DNA of 16,102 nt from an uncultured Aeromicrobium sp. (GTDB lineage: Bacteria > Actinomycetota > Actinomycetes > Propionibacteriales > Nocardioidaceae): the NCBI RefSeq assembly GCF_946221465.1, contig NZ_CAMJVP010000049.1, forward strand, positions 1 to 16,102, given 5' to 3'. Within the stretch, counting starts at the first letter, position 1. The number at the start of each line of letters is the position of its first letter. Shown piece by piece: positions 1 through 7,418 of this stretch. A program made the translations under genes and the position numbers. The notes under the pieces are model-generated. The model worked only from the letters and a program-made list of their open reading frames with translations, did no database searches and was not told the DNA's origin.

Positions 1-863
1 CCGTAGAACTCGACGAACTTGCCGACGACGCCGTGCTTGCGCAGCATCTCGGTGATCGTCAGCACCAAGTCGGTGGCGGTGGCGCCATCGGGCAGCTCGC
101 CGGACAGCTTGAAGCCGACGACTCGGGGGATCAGCATGCTGATGGGCTGACCGAGCATGGCCGCCTCGGCCTCGATGCCGCCCACGCCCCAGCCGAGGAC
201 ACCGAGACCGTTGACCATCGTCGTGTGCGAGTCGGTGCCCACGCAGGAGTCGGGGTAGGCGACGACCGAACCGTCGGCCTCGCGCGTGAACACGACACGG
301 GCCAGATGCTCGATGTTGACCTGATGGACGATGCCGGTGCCGGGGGGCACGACCTTGAAGTCGCTGAAGGCGCCCTGGCCCCACCGCAGGAACTTGTAGC
401 GCTCGCCATTGCGCTGGTACTCGATCTCCACGTTGCGCTCGAACGCCTCGGGGGTGCCGAAGACATCGGCGATGACCGAGTGGTCGATGACCATCTCCGC
501 AGGAGCCAGCGGGTTGATCTTGCTCGGGTCCCCGCCGAGGTCGGCCATCGCCTCGCGCATCGTGGCGAGATCGACGACGCACGGCACGCCGGTGAAGTCC
601 TGCATGATCACACGCGCCGGCGTGAACTGGATCTCCTTGCTCGGCTCGGCATCGGGGTCCCAGGCGGCCAACGCCCTGATGTCATCGGCGGTGATATCGG
701 CGCCGTCCTCGGTGCGCAGGAGCGCCTCGAGCAGGATCTTGAGGCTGAACGGCAAGGAGGCGACGTCCAGCCCCTCCCCCTGCACCGCGTCGAGCCGGTA
801 GTAGTCGTAGGAGGCATCACCGACCCGGAGGGTGTCCTTGGCCTGGAAACTGTCGACGCTCAT
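1..863 (-). CDS. acnA: Aconitate hydratase, N-terminal part (runs off the window start)
   Basis: Aconitase interconverts citrate and isocitrate in the TCA cycle using a [4Fe-4S] cluster in the cytoplasm. The first 287 codons are present and the frame is open to the window edge. Diagnostic stretches are IDHSVIADVFG, FLRWGQGAFSDFKVVPPGTG, a GIVHQVNIEHLARVVF segment and YPDSCVGTDSHTTMVNGLG, which carries the conserved substrate-site region of the AcnA/IRP1 type. The cluster-binding cysteines lie further downstream in this family and are outside the window. The ATG at 861-863 is chosen because AAGGAGAG precedes it at good spacing and the protein starts as family members do (MSVDSFQAKDTL). A gap of about 137 bp with a perfect palindrome separates it from the next gene upstream, so it probably has its own regulated promoter. 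Confidence 0.96.
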   Translation of the reverse strand, partial: MSVDSFQAKDTLRVGDASYDYYRLDAVQGEGLDVASLPFSLKILLEALLRTEDGADITADDIRALAAWDPDAEPSKEIQFTPARVIMQDFTGVPCVVDLATMREAMADLGGDPSKINPLAPAEMVIDHSVIADVFGTPEAFERNVEIEYQRNGERYKFLRWGQGAFSDFKVVPPGTGIVHQVNIEHLARVVFTREADGSVVAYPDSCVGTDSHTTMVNGLGVLGWGVGGIEAEAAMLGQPISMLIPRVVGFKLSGELPDGATATDLVLTITEMLRKHGVVGKFVEFY

Positions 864-934
864 CGTCTCTCCTTCGCGTGTCATGACCCATCCTGCCGAC
901 CTTGGCGTGTTGCGCATCTCGGAGGCCGACGCGA

Positions 935-952
935 TATCTTGACATCAAGATA
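935..952. promoter_or_regulatory. Perfect 18-bp palindrome upstream of aconitase, probable operator
   Basis: The sequence TATCTTGA-CA-TCAAGATA has two perfect 8-bp arms around a 2-bp spacer. It is AT-rich in a strongly GC-rich genome and lies about 72 bp upstream of the aconitase start codon, where a dimeric repressor or activator would bind. Aconitase genes in actinobacteria are known to be controlled by dedicated regulators such as the TetR-type AcnR. I do not recognise this motif as the published AcnR site, so the cognate regulator is not assigned. Confidence 0.6.
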
Positions 953-1000
953 CCTTTCCGCGAAGGAGCCTTTCAACGAAGGTTCCCCTTACCCCGCGGG

Positions 1001-3670
1001 TTATCGCATCGACGCCACGATCCGGAGAGCGGCACGGCCCTGCCGCACTCGAGACTCCCACGTCACGCCGATCGCGAGCAGCGCGACACCGAGCAGGCCG
1101 AAGAGCACCCAGCGCTCCACGGCCATCGCCAGGGGCCACAGGTTGACGATGACCAGCAACGCCAGCACCATTGTGCCGACCACGAACGGCGCCTGCCACG
1201 AGCGCCACCATCCGAGAGCGAGGGCGATCAGGGCGGCGGTGCCGAGCAGAACTGCTCGAAGGCTCGTCGGATCGGCGAGCGCCTGAGGCAGCGAGGGGAG
1301 CACGGCGAGCGCCAACCCGAGTCCCAGCGCCGGGAAGGTCCGGGTGGAAGCGTCACGTCGCAAGAACCAGACCCCGACACCCAGGGCGATCGCGGCAAGC
1401 GGCACGGTGACGGCCTCGACCGAAGCGATCTCCTCCCCCACGATGAAGCAGATCCACGACAGCGCCGCGAGCACGGCCGCCGGCAGGGCGCACCACCGAC
1501 GGTCGGCCACGTCGGCGACGGCAGCGAACAGGGTCAGCGCGAGCACGAGGAACAGGAACGCCATCCAGGAGGCATTCTGGGCGTCCAGCCCGGCGAGCAC
1601 GCCAGCGAAGGCGAGGAGCGCCGCCGTCACCTCGAGCGGCACGCGCCGCGTCATCGACTCCACGAACCAACTGGCGGCTCCGAACGCGGCGACGCCGGCG
1701 AGCACGAGCCATAACGACGCTGCTCGCTCGTCAAGGCCGGCCCACCCGGACAGCGCAACTCCCGCCGCGCCGCCGGTCAGCGCGGCCAGGACGGCGGTGA
1801 CGGCACCGAGTACGTCCTCGCGTGTGGTGGCCGCGTGAAAACCGAAGGCCAGGGCGATCACGGCGTAGGCCCAGGCCGCGACACCCACGTCGCTAGATGC
1901 CGGCAGCAGGGCCAGCAGCAGCGCGGCCGGACCCACGCACTGCTCGGTCAGGTTTCCCCCGCCGAGACGCCACATGATGACGACCGCAGCCGCGATGGCA
2001 ACACCCGCCCGGACCGCTTCGGGAAGCTCCGCCGCTGCCATCGTCGCCGACAGCCCCACCAGGACAACCGCGATGATGACGGAGCGCACGAGCGGCTGTG
2101 GCAGGGCGATGCTCGCCCAGCGCCGGGCGCCCCACGCGGCCGCGGCGACGCCGAGTGAGAGCGCCGCCACCGCGACAGGCTCCCTGACCTCACCGGACCA
2201 CGCCGCCAGCACGACGGTGGTGGCTGCGGCCGCAGCCGCCACGACACAGGCCTGAGTGCCTCGCGCCCAGCTTGAGGTGCCGCGAATCAGCACGCCGCCC
2301 GCCGCGATGGCCGCGGAGGCGACGACGGCCACAACGGTCGCCGACGACTCGCCCAGTACAGCGGTCAGTGCCAGGGTCCCCATGGCGGCGAGGGCCGCGG
2401 CGGCGGCGATCCAGGCACCCCGCGGCAGCACCAGCGCGGCCACGGCACTTACGATCGCGACGACCGCGAGCGGGGCTCCATGACCGTTCACCACGAGCCC
2501 GTCGAGGCCGGGCGAGGCGAACGCCTCCACGAGGGCCGTGACGATGAGGAACAAGGTGGTCGCCACACCGGCCGGAACCGCTATCCAAAGGGCGATCGTC
2601 GTACGCAGTCGCCACGCGATCGCGACGACGAGACCGACCAGGAGCCCGGCGCCGGCACCGGACCAGAACGCGGTCCACTCAGCCTCGACCCACAGGTGGT
2701 AGAACACCGCGGGGCCGGCGATCAGTGGGCCGACGCCGGCTGCGACCTGCGGTGTCACCAGTTCCCGCCCGAGCTGTGCATGCCCGATCCGCGCGACGGG
2801 CAGCGCGAGGAGGGCAAGGAGAACGGACCAGCCACCGACATGAATCTGCCCGGGAACGGCGTCCAGGGCGAACAGTCCCTCGGCGCGTGCGGCGAACCAG
2901 TCCAGGGTCAGCAGGCCGAACGCAACGGCCCACAGGGCCTCGGACGAGGCACCCAGGCGGCGGCGGGTCGTGGCCGCGGCAGCGGCAGCGGCCACCACGG
3001 TCGCGCCGAACAGCACCATCGATCGTCCGAAGAGACCGAGCCGATCCCAGGACACCGAGATGAAGATCGTGGCAGCCACCAGCAGGAGCAAGGCCCCGAG
3101 GGCGAGGATGACCGAACCGACGTCGAGCCCCTGCCGAGGTGCAGAAGCAGGGACCTGAGGCGCCGCGGGCGCCGGGAAGGTCGGGGGTGCGGTGGCGACC
3201 GGCGGACCAGGAGGCATCGGGTCCTGCTCCCGCGCCACCGAGGCAGGATCAGGCGGCACCGCGGGCGCCGCGAACGCGGGTGCCGGCTGCGGCGTGCTGT
3301 CACGACGCGCCTGTGCGACCAGCGCGTCGAGGCGTTCCATCTGCTGCCACAACTGCGCCACGGCGGAACCGGTGAGCACGAGCCCGCAGCGCGGGCACCG
3401 AGTGTGCCCCGCGATCGGGCCTCGGCAGTCAGGACACGCGTGCGGGTCCGCGTACCTGCCCGTCCATGGTGCGGGCGGAGCGTAGGCCGGCCCGGGCTGC
3501 CCATGACCATGCTGGCGCGCCTGTGCCACCAGCGCGTCGAGGCGTTCCATCTGCTGCCACAACTGCGCCGCGGCGGAACCGGTGAGCACGAGCCCGCAGC
3601 GCGGGCACCGAGTGTGCCCCGCGATCCCTCCACGGCAGGCGGGACAGGCGTGCGGATCTGCGTACTTCAC
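1001..3670 (-). CDS. Large polytopic membrane protein with two N-terminal zinc ribbons (SCO7613 C-terminal-domain type)
   Basis: The protein has 889 residues. Two near-identical zinc ribbons come first: Cys pairs at 9/12 and 22/25, then at 79/82 and 92/95. Each is followed by the helix AQLWQQMERLDALVAQAR. A Pro/Ala-rich linker spans about 122-180. From about residue 183 to the end the protein is a long series of hydrophobic helices separated by short Arg-containing loops. This architecture matches actinobacterial membrane proteins annotated as SCO7613 C-terminal-domain proteins; their function is unknown. Homologues as I recall them carry a single ribbon. The start is GTG (3668-3670) behind GAGAGG. 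It starts 15 bp after the stop of the RNA methyltransferase gene, so the two are probably co-transcribed. Family assignment comes from pattern recognition, and no biochemical role can be inferred. Confidence 0.85.
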   Translation of the reverse strand: MKYADPHACPACRGGIAGHTRCPRCGLVLTGSAAAQLWQQMERLDALVAQARQHGHGQPGPAYAPPAPWTGRYADPHACPDCRGPIAGHTRCPRCGLVLTGSAVAQLWQQMERLDALVAQARRDSTPQPAPAFAAPAVPPDPASVAREQDPMPPGPPVATAPPTFPAPAAPQVPASAPRQGLDVGSVILALGALLLLVAATIFISVSWDRLGLFGRSMVLFGATVVAAAAAAATTRRRLGASSEALWAVAFGLLTLDWFAARAEGLFALDAVPGQIHVGGWSVLLALLALPVARIGHAQLGRELVTPQVAAGVGPLIAGPAVFYHLWVEAEWTAFWSGAGAGLLVGLVVAIAWRLRTTIALWIAVPAGVATTLFLIVTALVEAFASPGLDGLVVNGHGAPLAVVAIVSAVAALVLPRGAWIAAAAALAAMGTLALTAVLGESSATVVAVVASAAIAAGGVLIRGTSSWARGTQACVVAAAAAATTVVLAAWSGEVREPVAVAALSLGVAAAAWGARRWASIALPQPLVRSVIIAVVLVGLSATMAAAELPEAVRAGVAIAAAVVIMWRLGGGNLTEQCVGPAALLLALLPASSDVGVAAWAYAVIALAFGFHAATTREDVLGAVTAVLAALTGGAAGVALSGWAGLDERAASLWLVLAGVAAFGAASWFVESMTRRVPLEVTAALLAFAGVLAGLDAQNASWMAFLFLVLALTLFAAVADVADRRWCALPAAVLAALSWICFIVGEEIASVEAVTVPLAAIALGVGVWFLRRDASTRTFPALGLGLALAVLPSLPQALADPTSLRAVLLGTAALIALALGWWRSWQAPFVVGTMVLALLVIVNLWPLAMAVERWVLFGLLGVALLAIGVTWESRVRQGRAALRIVASMR
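3306..3666 (-). repeat. Tandem in-frame duplication (210-bp period) encoding the two zinc ribbons
   Basis: Positions 3318-3416 and 3528-3626 are 99-bp copies that differ at one base (A at 3360, G at 3570). The period is 210 bp, exactly 70 codons. Similarity continues more weakly on both sides, from about 3306 and 3516 and up to the second copy's start codon region. Identity at synonymous positions shows the duplication is recent or kept uniform by recombination. Confidence 0.9.
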
Positions 3671-3685
3671 CGGATTACCCTCTCG

Positions 3686-4900
3686 TCAACGCTCGGCGCG
3701 AGCAAGCACGGCCACGCACTCGACGTGGTGTGTCATGGGGAAGAGCGCGAAAGCGCGCACCGAGCACACAGCGTAGCCCTGCTCCATGAACGTCTTGAGA
3801 TCGCGCGCCAACGCCGCCGGATCGCAGGCGACGTACACGACCGTGCGGGCGCCGAGGGCTGCGATGTCGACCACGGCGTTCTTCGCCCCCGCGCGAGGGG
3901 GATCGAGCACGACGACGTCCGCCGTCGTCCCGAGCCAGCCGCGGGCGAGCGCCTTCTCCACCGGAGCGCGCTCGACCCTCACCTGCGCGAACTCCGCGAG
4001 ATTGACCCGTGCGTCCTCGTGGCCGGACCGAGCGCCCTCGATGCTCACCACCTCGCCCTGCGGGCCGGCCGCTTCGGCGAGGAAGGCCGAGAAAAGACCA
4101 GCGCCGGCGTAGAGATCGAGCACGCGATCGCCGGGTCGCACCTGAGCTCCGGCGAGAACGGCATCGACGAGGGTCTCAGCGGCTCGCGGATGGACCTGCC
4201 AGAAGCCCGAACCCGACACCTGAAACGTGCGACCGTGCACCCTCTCGTGCAGTGCCCCGCTCCCCTCGCGCACATCACCGTCGCGCCCCACGATCCCGTC
4301 GAGTGGACCAATAGCCGCGGGAACCTCGGCCTCGGTCACCAGGAGCCTCTCGCCGGTGGACGAGACGATCGCCTCGACGGGACCGTCGTCCCAGCGGACA
4401 GCCGGTACAGGGGGAGCGTCGGGGTGGGCGATCCGACACCAGTCGATCGGCACGACAGCGTGGTCACGGTGACGCCGCAACCCTGCTCGGCCCGCATCGT
4501 CGATCGCGTACGTGATGCGGGTGCGCCACCCGAGCGAATCGGGCTGAACAGCCTCGACCCCGCCGTCCCATTCGAGCCCGGCGAGCCGCCGCAGTTGCTC
4601 ACGGACCACCTGGCCAAGCAGACGCCGCTGGCCTTCGGGACTGACGTGCTGAAAATCACAGCCACCGCATGTGCCTGCGAAGGGACACGGCGGAGTCACC
4701 CGGTCGGGTGCGGGCTCGAGTACCTCAACCACGTCGGCTCGCAGGAAACGCTTCGTCCGCTCCGTCACGGCGATCCGGACGCGTTCGCCGGGCAGTGCGT
4801 GACGCACGAACACCACCTGCCCGTCGAGCCGAGCGACGCAGTGACCGCCGTGCGCCACGGGGCCGACATCGACGACGGCCAGCTCCGCGTTCAACGGCAC
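3686..4900 (-). CDS. TrmA/RumA-family 5-methyluridine RNA methyltransferase with TRAM domain
   Basis: This family transfers a methyl group from S-adenosylmethionine to C5 of uridine in tRNA or 23S rRNA (TrmA, RlmC, RlmD types). The 404-residue protein shows an N-terminal TRAM domain (about 3-60) and the cluster cysteines C72, C78 and C81 in CPFAGTCGGC, with C155 as the fourth ligand. It also has FWQVHP at 233-238, the SAM site VLDLYAGAGLF at 260-270, DPPRAG at 333-338 and the catalytic cysteine C359 in VYVACDP. The ending HHVECVAVL is typical. The start is GTG at 4898-4900, which overlaps the DUF3159 stop by 10 bp, and the TRAM domain begins directly after it. The uridine target cannot be deduced from sequence; actinobacterial members are usually left unassigned between TrmA and RlmCD. 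Confidence 0.93.
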   Translation of the reverse strand: MPLNAELAVVDVGPVAHGGHCVARLDGQVVFVRHALPGERVRIAVTERTKRFLRADVVEVLEPAPDRVTPPCPFAGTCGGCDFQHVSPEGQRRLLGQVVREQLRRLAGLEWDGGVEAVQPDSLGWRTRITYAIDDAGRAGLRRHRDHAVVPIDWCRIAHPDAPPVPAVRWDDGPVEAIVSSTGERLLVTEAEVPAAIGPLDGIVGRDGDVREGSGALHERVHGRTFQVSGSGFWQVHPRAAETLVDAVLAGAQVRPGDRVLDLYAGAGLFSAFLAEAAGPQGEVVSIEGARSGHEDARVNLAEFAQVRVERAPVEKALARGWLGTTADVVVLDPPRAGAKNAVVDIAALGARTVVYVACDPAALARDLKTFMEQGYAVCSVRAFALFPMTHHVECVAVLARAER

Positions 4901-5607
4901 GAGCGGCTGTCCCGGCGGTCGTCATCGCCGGCGGGCCGGTCGTGGAGCAGATGCTCCGGCGACTCCAGGGGTGTCCTGTTGCGGCTGAGGAGCCATGCCA
5001 TCGCAAGGAGTGAGGCCACCTGCAGCGGCCAGCCCATGACGACCTTGGCGGTGCCGAGCAGCGCGACCTCGTCCGCCACATAGAGCGGGTACTGGACGAC
5101 GACGCGCAGCACGCACGGCAGAACGAACAGCCACGTCATCTGCGAGCAGAGCCGTCGCATCCCGCGATCGCGGCGCCAGGCGGTGAGGTCACCGACGACC
5201 GCCCCGATGAGGAACCCGACGGCGGGCCATCCGATGAGGATCGTGACAGTGAACACGATCGCGTACCCGGCGTTGTAGAGGATCCCGGGAAGGAACACAT
5301 CACGTGCCTCTCCCGAACGCGACGCGAAGATCGTCGCGACGCCGATGCCGACCAGGGCGTTCAGCACGAACTGCGGATTCGACCGCTGCGCCACCCGCAC
5401 GACCAACAGCACCACGGTCAGCAGAACGCTGACGATCAGGCTCAGTCGCAGCTGGTCGCTGACGATGAAGCAGACCGTGAAGGCGATGGTCGGGATGGCG
5501 CTCTCGACCACGCCGCGGGGCCCGCCGAAAGCCTCCGCGAGTCGTTGGCGCACCAGCTGCTCAACCGTCGCGGCACTCGCCGGGCGCGGGATCGCGTCAC
5601 CGGTCAT
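4891..5607 (-). CDS. DUF3159 family membrane protein
   Basis: The 238-residue protein has about six hydrophobic segments after a soluble N-terminus of some 30 residues that contains EQLVRQRLAEAFGGPRGVVESA. The motifs SNPQFVLNALVGIG, FLPGILYNAGYA and MRRLCSQMTWLFVLPCVLRVVVQYPLYVA are characteristic of DUF3159. Function is unknown, although the family is widespread in Actinobacteria beside dut and DUF3710. The ATG at 5605-5607 has a strong GGGGAGG 4 bp upstream. It overlaps the stop of a small upstream ORF as ATGA, and its 3' end overlaps the methyltransferase start by 10 bp. It is therefore probably translated from the same transcript as both neighbours. Confidence 0.93.
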   Translation of the reverse strand: MTGDAIPRPASAATVEQLVRQRLAEAFGGPRGVVESAIPTIAFTVCFIVSDQLRLSLIVSVLLTVVLLVVRVAQRSNPQFVLNALVGIGVATIFASRSGEARDVFLPGILYNAGYAIVFTVTILIGWPAVGFLIGAVVGDLTAWRRDRGMRRLCSQMTWLFVLPCVLRVVVQYPLYVADEVALLGTAKVVMGWPLQVASLLAMAWLLSRNRTPLESPEHLLHDRPAGDDDRRDSRSCR

Positions 5608-5723
5608 GCGGCCTCCCCGGTGAAGCGAGGGCGGCGCAGGGCACGATCGCCGCCGCGCTCGCGCTGCCCGGTCGACGACCGGGACTCAACCGGGCGAGGA
5701 AGCAGTCGGACCATATCCGACAT
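5604..5723 (-). CDS. Possible 39-residue Arg-rich ORF coupled to DUF3159
   Basis: An ATG at 5721-5723 opens a 40-codon frame that begins MSDMVRLLPRPVES and ends GEAA. Its stop overlaps the DUF3159 start as ATGA. It begins 18 bp after the DUF3710 stop, and the 5' signal (CCTAGG) is a poor ribosome binding site. In many actinobacteria, as I recall, a gene for an OB-fold nucleic-acid-binding protein of about 120 residues sits exactly here. This ORF could therefore be a shrunken remnant, a short regulatory leader for DUF3159, or chance. A 7-bp hairpin (5667-5683) lies inside it. I do not recognise the peptide. Confidence 0.3.
   Translation of the reverse strand: MSDMVRLLPRPVESRSSTGQRERGGDRALRRPRFTGEAA
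5667..5683 (-). other. Hairpin upstream of the DUF3159 start
   Basis: CCCGGTC and GACCGGG form a perfect 7-bp inverted repeat around a 3-nt loop. It lies about 60 bp before the DUF3159 start codon within the small ORF. No T-run follows, so it is not a classical terminator. It may affect translation or be neutral. Confidence 0.35.
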
Positions 5724-5741
5724 CCTAGGCCGCGGCGCGGC

Positions 5742-6386
5742 TCAGGACTCCCCCGACGGCTGTGCCGGTGCAGGCGTGACCCCCGGGGGGACGCGCAGCG
5801 GCAGCGGCTCGCGGACCATGCGCGGATCGCTGCCTCGCACGACGACAATGTCGCGGAGGATCTCCAGCAGCTGCTCGGCGGCCGCGTCGTCCGTGGCGGC
5901 CCGACCGAGGAGGGTGGCACGCAGCAGCCAGCGCGGCCCCTCGACTCCGAGGATGCGGCTTTCCTGTACGCCGGTCCGCCCGTCCTGGGCGGTCACCTGC
6001 ACGCGAACGCGCAGTTCGGCGCCGAACGGGCCGTCGGCGTCCTTCCATTCGCCCTCGCGACGTTCGACCTCGCGCTTGAGGTCGGTCAGCACATCGGCCC
6101 ACTCCCCGCCGGAGCGGGAGGCGGCGAAGATCCGCAGCTCCATCGCGGAGCCCTCGACGACGACCAGGACGGATGTGGGCCGGCCGTTCTCGGAGGGGAG
6201 TTGCAATCCGACGCCTTCGCGCCCCTTGATGCGCAGGGCGCCGAGGTCGACGTAGCCCGGCCCCTGTGGATCGCGCTCGGAGGAGTCCCACGGACCGGCG
6301 GACCGCGGACCCGGCACCCTCGCCTCCGAGGTGACATCATGAGTGTGCTCTGCTGCCGCCGCATCCTTCTTGCGTCGACCGAACAT
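5742..6386 (-). CDS. DUF3710 family protein
   Basis: The soluble 214-residue protein begins MFGRRKKD with a charged, low-complexity first 35 residues. It contains the DUF3710 signatures GYVDLGALRIKG, VQLQ-like GLQLPSENGRP, ELRIFAASRSGGEWADV, GVEGPRWLLRATLLGRAA and ILRDIVVVRG. No catalytic residues are obvious and the function is unknown; a membrane-proximal or regulatory role is only a guess. The start ATG at 6384-6386 follows AGAGGAA. It overlaps the dut stop by one base (TGATG), which indicates translational coupling to dut. This pairing with dut is conserved in Actinobacteria. Confidence 0.95.
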   Translation of the reverse strand: MFGRRKKDAAAAEHTHDVTSEARVPGPRSAGPWDSSERDPQGPGYVDLGALRIKGREGVGLQLPSENGRPTSVLVVVEGSAMELRIFAASRSGGEWADVLTDLKREVERREGEWKDADGPFGAELRVRVQVTAQDGRTGVQESRILGVEGPRWLLRATLLGRAATDDAAAEQLLEILRDIVVVRGSDPRMVREPLPLRVPPGVTPAPAQPSGES

Positions 6387-6865
6387 CAGCGTTCCTCTCG
6401 TACTTCTCGTGCGGGCGTCAACGACGCATGGCCACCCGAAGAACCGTAACCCCCTTCGCCGCGTTCGGACACAGGGAGTGCGGGGACATCCACGAAGCGG
6501 ACGTGCTCGACGCGCTGCACGACCAGCTGCGCGATGCGGTCGCCCCGGTGGATACTGACGGTCTCGTGCCGGTCGTGGTTGATGAGCACGACCTTGATCT
6601 CACCGCGATACCCCGCGTCGATGGTCCCCGGCGTGTTGACGATCGAGAGGCCATGGCGCAGCGCCAGACCCGACCGCGGATGAACGAAGGCGGCGAAGCC
6701 CGGGGGCAGGGCGATGGCGATGCCCGTCGGCACCAGTGCCCGCTCACCGGGCGCGATGGCGACGTCGATCGTCGAGACCAGATCGGCACCGGCATCACCG
6801 GAGCGCGCGTACCGGGGAAGCTCGACATGGGGGTCAAGACGCTGGATCTGCACGTCGGTGCTCAT
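6386..6865 (-). CDS. dut: dUTP diphosphatase (dUTPase)
   Basis: dUTPase hydrolyses dUTP to dUMP and pyrophosphate, which keeps uracil out of DNA and supplies dUMP for thymidylate synthesis. The 159-residue length fits the homotrimeric family and all five motifs are present: ARSGDAGADL (20-29), HPRSGLALRHG (62-72), GTIDAGYRGEI (80-90, catalytic Asp83), RGDRIAQLVV (107-116) and the C-terminal lid GEGGYGSSGGH (136-146). A Tyr replaces the more usual Phe in the lid, which is conservative. The ATG at 6863-6865 is preceded by a TAAGGT -10-like hexamer only 8 nt away and by no convincing ribosome binding site, so the mRNA may be leaderless. It heads the run of co-directional genes down to the zinc-ribbon membrane protein and diverges from DUF3093. 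Confidence 0.97.
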   Translation of the reverse strand: MSTDVQIQRLDPHVELPRYARSGDAGADLVSTIDVAIAPGERALVPTGIAIALPPGFAAFVHPRSGLALRHGLSIVNTPGTIDAGYRGEIKVVLINHDRHETVSIHRGDRIAQLVVQRVEHVRFVDVPALPVSERGEGGYGSSGGHASLTPAREVREER

Positions 6866-6873
6866 ACGGCCCG

Positions 6874-6879
6874 ACCTTA
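6874..6879 (-). promoter_or_regulatory. Candidate -10 element for leaderless dut transcript
   Basis: On the minus strand the hexamer TAAGGT lies 8 nt before the dut ATG. This places the expected transcription start at or next to the A of the start codon, the geometry of actinobacterial leaderless promoters. No clear -35 box is visible at 17 bp. Confidence 0.4.
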
Positions 6880-6916
6880 CCCAAGGCGAATTCAATCGCT
6901 CCGGCACAGTGGAGGG

Positions 6917-7363
6917 GTGAACGCCGAGCATCACGAACGTCTCACCGCGCCGCTCACCTGGTGGTTCGTCGCGCTCGCTGCGGGTGCCCTCATCGGGTGG
7001 TTGGTCCGCGTCGCCACGACCGTTGAGATCGGCCTCGTCGTCGGGCTGATCGCCGCCGCAATCGCCGTGGCCTTTGTCGCCTGCTATGGGGCCGCTCGGG
7101 TGCAGGCGTCCCCAGCGGGACTGCGCGCCGGCCGCGCCCGGCTCGACGGCGAACACGTGGGCGCAGTCGAACCCCTCGATGCCGAGGGCTGGGCGCGAGC
7201 GCTCGGGCCCGAAGGGGACCTGCGCGCGTTCACCGTGACCCGGCCGTACATCCGGACCGGCGTGCGGGTCACCGTCGACGACCCGGCCGATCCCACTCCG
7301 TTCTGGCTGGTGTCGACCCGGTTCCCGGCCACCGTCGCGCGTGCTCTCGGCCACGACTCCTGA
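6917..7363 (+). CDS. DUF3093 family membrane protein
   Basis: The 148-residue protein has two adjacent transmembrane helices (about 12-30 and 37-58) after a short N-terminus. A soluble C-terminal domain follows, containing LRAGRARL, GAVEPLDAEGW and the closing DPTPFWLVSTRFPATVARAL. That pattern is diagnostic of DUF3093, whose function is unknown. It is usually found divergent from dut, as here. The start is uncertain: the GTG at 6917-6919 gives the expected N-terminus (HHERLTAPLTWW), but GGAGG sits only 1 nt before it. No other in-frame start is nearby. The 51-bp gap to dut must hold both promoters. Confidence 0.92.
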   Translation: MNAEHHERLTAPLTWWFVALAAGALIGWLVRVATTVEIGLVVGLIAAAIAVAFVACYGAARVQASPAGLRAGRARLDGEHVGAVEPLDAEGWARALGPEGDLRAFTVTRPYIRTGVRVTVDDPADPTPFWLVSTRFPATVARALGHDS

Positions 7364-7418
7364 TGACCGTGAACGACCTGGGACACAATGGTCCTGACCG
7401 TCAGCGACAGGAGGACCC

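Noticed and set aside
964..990. A hairpin after the membrane protein gene (GAGCCTT / AAGGTTC) as a terminator
   Set aside because: The stem is imperfect on the strand that would need it, and no T-rich tail follows, so the support is too weak.
33..1286. A 417-codon plus-strand frame over aconitase
   Set aside because: The minus strand encodes clear aconitase motifs. The plus frame also crosses the intergenic gap and the end of the membrane protein gene, and reads as His/Arg/Gly-rich low-complexity sequence.
2480..5083. An 867-codon open frame on the plus strand across three minus-strand genes
   Set aside because: It is antisense to the zinc-ribbon membrane protein, the RNA methyltransferase and DUF3159, all with recognisable domains. 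Its translation is Arg/Gly/Glu-rich and matches no family; such frames arise from high GC at third positions.
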